A DNA stretch of 7,119 nt from an uncultured Collinsella sp. (GTDB lineage Bacteria > Actinomycetota > Coriobacteriia > Coriobacteriales > Coriobacteriaceae), in NCBI GenBank assembly GCA_900541665.1, contig UQKV01000073.1, positions 1 to 7,119 on the forward strand. The letters run 5' to 3'. The position numbers and the translations under genes are program-made. Under the pieces are notes generated by a model. That model made no database searches. It saw only the letters and a list, made by a program, of their open reading frames with translations, and was not told the origin of the DNA. Each line of letters begins with the position of its first letter. Within the stretch, counting starts at the first letter, position 1. Shown in pieces: positions 4,700-7,119 of the stretch.

Positions 4700-6583
4700 A
4701 TGGGTACCCGCGAGCGACATATCGGCCACGCGGCCGCCCGATCCGCTCCCGTGGCGGATCCCAGGGGCGGCAGGCTCTTCGCCATGCCGCGATTCCTTGT
4801 TGGCATAACACATCAGGTGTACCGCCACCGCGTCTTTGCTATCGCCGGTGTCATCACCGCGCTGCTCCTCATGCTTTTGGCAGTCTTGCCGGCGCTGTTT
4901 GCCTTCGACCCCAAACTTTCTAACGTCGTGCCCGCCTATAGCGAGGTGTCCAAAGAGGTCGTGGATGCGCTCGTCCATTCGAGCTCTCTCCCGTTGCTTG
5001 TCGCCGCAATTGTATTTTCGATCTGGGGCGTATCGGTCTATCTGCGCTGTTTGGACTATGTGTTGCGCCGCCGTCTTGTTACCATCGCCACCATCTGCGC
5101 CCTGTGGATGATCGAAGTCATTCTCAAGTACAAGTCGTTCACGCCGTTCTATGCCACCGTGCTGTGGTACCTGTACTACGTGCCTATGACGCTCATTCCA
5201 CTGCTCTACCAGTTGTGTGGTCTGCGCCTTGCGGGCCTGGAGCAACACCGCCTGGGTCGCCGCTACTGCGCTGCGCTGTGGATTGTGGCCATCCTGCTTA
5301 TCGGATTTGTGCTCACCAACGATTTTCACCAGCAGGTCTTCCACTTTGACCGTACAAGCGACACCTGGAGCAACGACTACACGTACGGCTGGGGTTATTT
5401 TGCCGTCCTCGTGTGGACGGCCTTTAACTTCGTGGCCTTTTTTATCCTGGTTGGCCGGTCCTCGTCCTTTCGCATCCAGCGTTTCTCGGGCACGGCGGCG
5501 CTCGTACTGCTGGGCGGCGCATTCTTTGCCATCTCATATGCTCTGCGCGTGCCCTGGGCATGGAGGCTCAACTTCTCGCTCGTCTATTGCGTCCTGTGCG
5601 TGGTGGCGATGGAAATCTGTCTCGATTGTGGTGTCATTCCGTCGTATCACGACATAGCCGGCATCTTCGACACCTTGCCGCTCGACCTCAAAGTTCTAAC
5701 GCGCGACTTGCAGGAGGCCTATGCCACGCCGGTGTCAAAGCCAATGCCGGTAGGCGTGCGCGAGGAGTTGCGGACCCAGGAGCACGGGCGCGCCCATGCC
5801 TTTGCCGTGGCGTCCGATCCCGATGTGATGTACCGTGCCTTTCCACTGCTGGGCGGATCGGCCCTGCTTGCTCAAGACGTGTCGGAGCTCAACGAGCTTA
5901 ATCGTGAACTGGCACATCGTCGCATGGAGCTGCAGCGTCAAAACGAGCTGCTCGCCGCCGACTACGACCTTAAGACGCATTTGGCAGATCAAGAGGCCGA
6001 GACCTTGCTGGTCCAAGACGTGGATCAGGCGCTTGCCCGCGCGCTCGAAGGGATGTACGACCTGCTGAGCTCGCTGCCGCCGTTGACCGACGAAGCGTCT
6101 TCGCACGAGCGTTACCGCATGCTGCAACGCGCCAAGATGCTCGTCGCCTATTGCAAGCGCAAGGGGTCGCTCACGTTGGCACAGCACGGGGAGAGCGGTT
6201 TTGATCGCGACCGCATTCAGCTCATTGCCAACGAGCTCGCAAGTGACCTGCGCACCATCGATATCGATTGCGCCTCGATTATCGCCATACGGCGCCCGTT
6301 GCACGCCAGTACGGTAAGCGCCCTGTACGACTGCGTGTATGACTTTGCGTTTTTTGCCTACACCACCGACCATCCGGCGCTTATGTATCACTTGGGCGAC
6401 CATGACCGATGCAGTGTCGAGCTGCGCGCCACACTTTTTTCCAACGATGATGAAGATCTTTCGCAGACGCCCGCTGCGCAAGAGCTCGAAAGCGCTCTGC
6501 AAGGGCGCAACGTGGCATACCGCTTTGAGGGCGAGCCCGGCCAGCTGCGCATGATCGTCTTGATGCCGAGGGCGGGTGAGTGA
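4700..6583 (+). CDS. Eight-helix membrane sensor with degenerate histidine-kinase region
   Basis: The 627-residue product has about eight hydrophobic helices (near 46-68, 97-116, 126-143, 152-172, 188-206, 229-252, 265-283 and 289-309). The TNDFHQQVF segment at 206-214 resembles a hallmark of histidine kinases with N-terminal 7TM sensor regions. A cytoplasmic part follows: a linker, a coiled-coil-like stretch (about 392-436) and about 190 residues whose helical pattern recalls a DHp plus ATP-binding domain. I find no convincing phospho-acceptor His motif, no N-box (the equivalent stretch near 539-553 reads TVSALYDCVYDFAFF) and no glycine-rich G-box. It is therefore probably a pseudokinase or ligand-sensing partner. 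It precedes a second membrane sensor by 2 nt, so the two are likely co-translated. The start is uncertain: ATG 4700 lacks a ribosome binding site and may be leaderless, while ATG 4784 has GGCAGG nine bases upstream and follows a 7-bp hairpin (4740-4760). Confidence 0.75.
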   Translation: MGTRERHIGHAAARSAPVADPRGGRLFAMPRFLVGITHQVYRHRVFAIAGVITALLLMLLAVLPALFAFDPKLSNVVPAYSEVSKEVVDALVHSSSLPLLVAAIVFSIWGVSVYLRCLDYVLRRRLVTIATICALWMIEVILKYKSFTPFYATVLWYLYYVPMTLIPLLYQLCGLRLAGLEQHRLGRRYCAALWIVAILLIGFVLTNDFHQQVFHFDRTSDTWSNDYTYGWGYFAVLVWTAFNFVAFFILVGRSSSFRIQRFSGTAALVLLGGAFFAISYALRVPWAWRLNFSLVYCVLCVVAMEICLDCGVIPSYHDIAGIFDTLPLDLKVLTRDLQEAYATPVSKPMPVGVREELRTQEHGRAHAFAVASDPDVMYRAFPLLGGSALLAQDVSELNELNRELAHRRMELQRQNELLAADYDLKTHLADQEAETLLVQDVDQALARALEGMYDLLSSLPPLTDEASSHERYRMLQRAKMLVAYCKRKGSLTLAQHGESGFDRDRIQLIANELASDLRTIDIDCASIIAIRRPLHASTVSALYDCVYDFAFFAYTTDHPALMYHLGDHDRCSVELRATLFSNDDEDLSQTPAAQELESALQGRNVAYRFEGEPGQLRMIVLMPRAGE

Positions 6584-6585
6584 CG

Positions 6586-7119
6586 ATGCAGATTTCGCTC
6601 ATCCTTCCCCAAATCGTTGCGCTCGATGTCGTCTTTGCCCTGGCTGCGTGTCTGCAGACGATCCACGTCCCGCTCATCGCATCGCGCCGCTCGTCCTATA
6701 ACCGTAAGGTGATTTGCGCCTACGAGGCGAGCCTTGTGCTTCACCTGATGATTTCGGCGCTCATCTTATTCGCGTCGTCTGGCTCGTATCTGGTGGCGCC
6801 GCTTGACGTTTGCGCCAGGGCAATGAGCGGAGCGTTGTGGCTGAATGCCGCGATCTTTGCCTATGGCGTGGTACTTATGGTGCACTATCGTCGCCTCGTC
6901 ATGCTGGTCGAGCTGCTGCTTGTTGTCGCCGTTACACCACCGGTGGTTTTTGCCATGGGCTCGGCGTGGACCGTTGTCCTTATCGCAGAGGGAGCGTTCT
7001 TCCTGTTCCGCTCCATCGCGGCGCTCTTGATGGACGTCCGTAACCGCCAAGAGGATATCACCATGTTCTCGACGATCGAGACCATCAACGTGATTCCCGT
7101 GGGCATCCTGTATCTGGAC
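6586..7119 (+). CDS. Membrane sensor, probable histidine kinase (N-terminal part)
   Basis: The frame is open from ATG 6586 to the window end, giving 178 residues with no stop. It starts MQISLILPQIVALDVVFALA and has about five hydrophobic helices: roughly 5-25, 45-65, 80-98, 103-122 and 126-146. A charged linker follows (MDVRNRQEDITMFSTIETI) and then NVIPVGILYLD. The ending resembles the start of the cytoplasmic, PAS-like segment of Coriobacteria and Firmicutes sensor kinases, where such an IxxxPVGIL motif precedes the DHp domain. The catalytic part lies beyond the window, so kinase function is inferred from this resemblance and from the preceding sensor-like gene. It begins 2 nt after that gene's stop without a strong ribosome binding site, which points to translational coupling. 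A response-regulator gene is expected downstream. Confidence 0.65.
   Translation, partial: MQISLILPQIVALDVVFALAACLQTIHVPLIASRRSSYNRKVICAYEASLVLHLMISALILFASSGSYLVAPLDVCARAMSGALWLNAAIFAYGVVLMVHYRRLVMLVELLLVVAVTPPVVFAMGSAWTVVLIAEGAFFLFRSIAALLMDVRNRQEDITMFSTIETINVIPVGILYLD

Noticed and set aside
2999..5344. A 781-codon open frame on the minus strand across bglA and the next gene
   Set aside because: It lies antisense to a clear GH1 gene and part of the sensor gene. In GC-rich DNA with strong third-position bias, stop codons are rare in the mirror frame. The translation has no recognisable domain and is compositionally odd.

Overview
The window looks like a chromosomal stretch of a GC-rich gut actinobacterium of class Coriobacteriia, most likely Collinsella. 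This rests on remembered resemblance of the LuxS, DUF4867, GH1 and sensor-kinase proteins plus the strong G/C preference at third codon positions; no database search was possible.

Layout, left to right. (1) 1-91: an inverted repeat with a possible extended -10 promoter, leading into luxS (92-580, S-ribosylhomocysteine lyase) and a good intrinsic terminator (609-640). (2) 657-1369: a promoter with an operator-like inverted repeat, then a DUF4867-family cupin-like gene in its own transcription unit. (3) 1316-2983: the most unusual part. A 1.18 kb insert carries one minus-strand AAA+ ATPase gene with a C-terminal winged helix, plus its own promoter. It sits precisely between two direct repeats of about 245 bp (about 91% identical by eye). 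Each repeat contains the last 17 codons and stop of the DUF4867 gene, two long palindromes and a third palindrome. The left copy is the intact gene's 3' end; the right copy is an orphan tail. (4) 3137-4567: a GH1 6-phospho-beta-glucosidase gene with a 15-bp terminator hairpin. (5) 4700-7119: a tightly spaced gene pair, an eight-helix membrane protein resembling a 7TM-type histidine kinase with a degenerate kinase region, followed 2 nt later by the N-terminal part of a second membrane sensor that runs off the window.

How the parts fit together. luxS belongs to the activated-methyl cycle and AI-2 production. The GH1 enzyme hydrolyses PTS-imported phospho-beta-glucosides. The last two genes look like a sensory operon. 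These units are separated by terminators and have no obvious shared pathway. The repeat-flanked ATPase cassette has the geometry expected from single-crossover integration of a small circle, or an equivalent recombination event, at the DUF4867 3' end. It has no recognisable transposase or integrase and is the main candidate for something undescribed.
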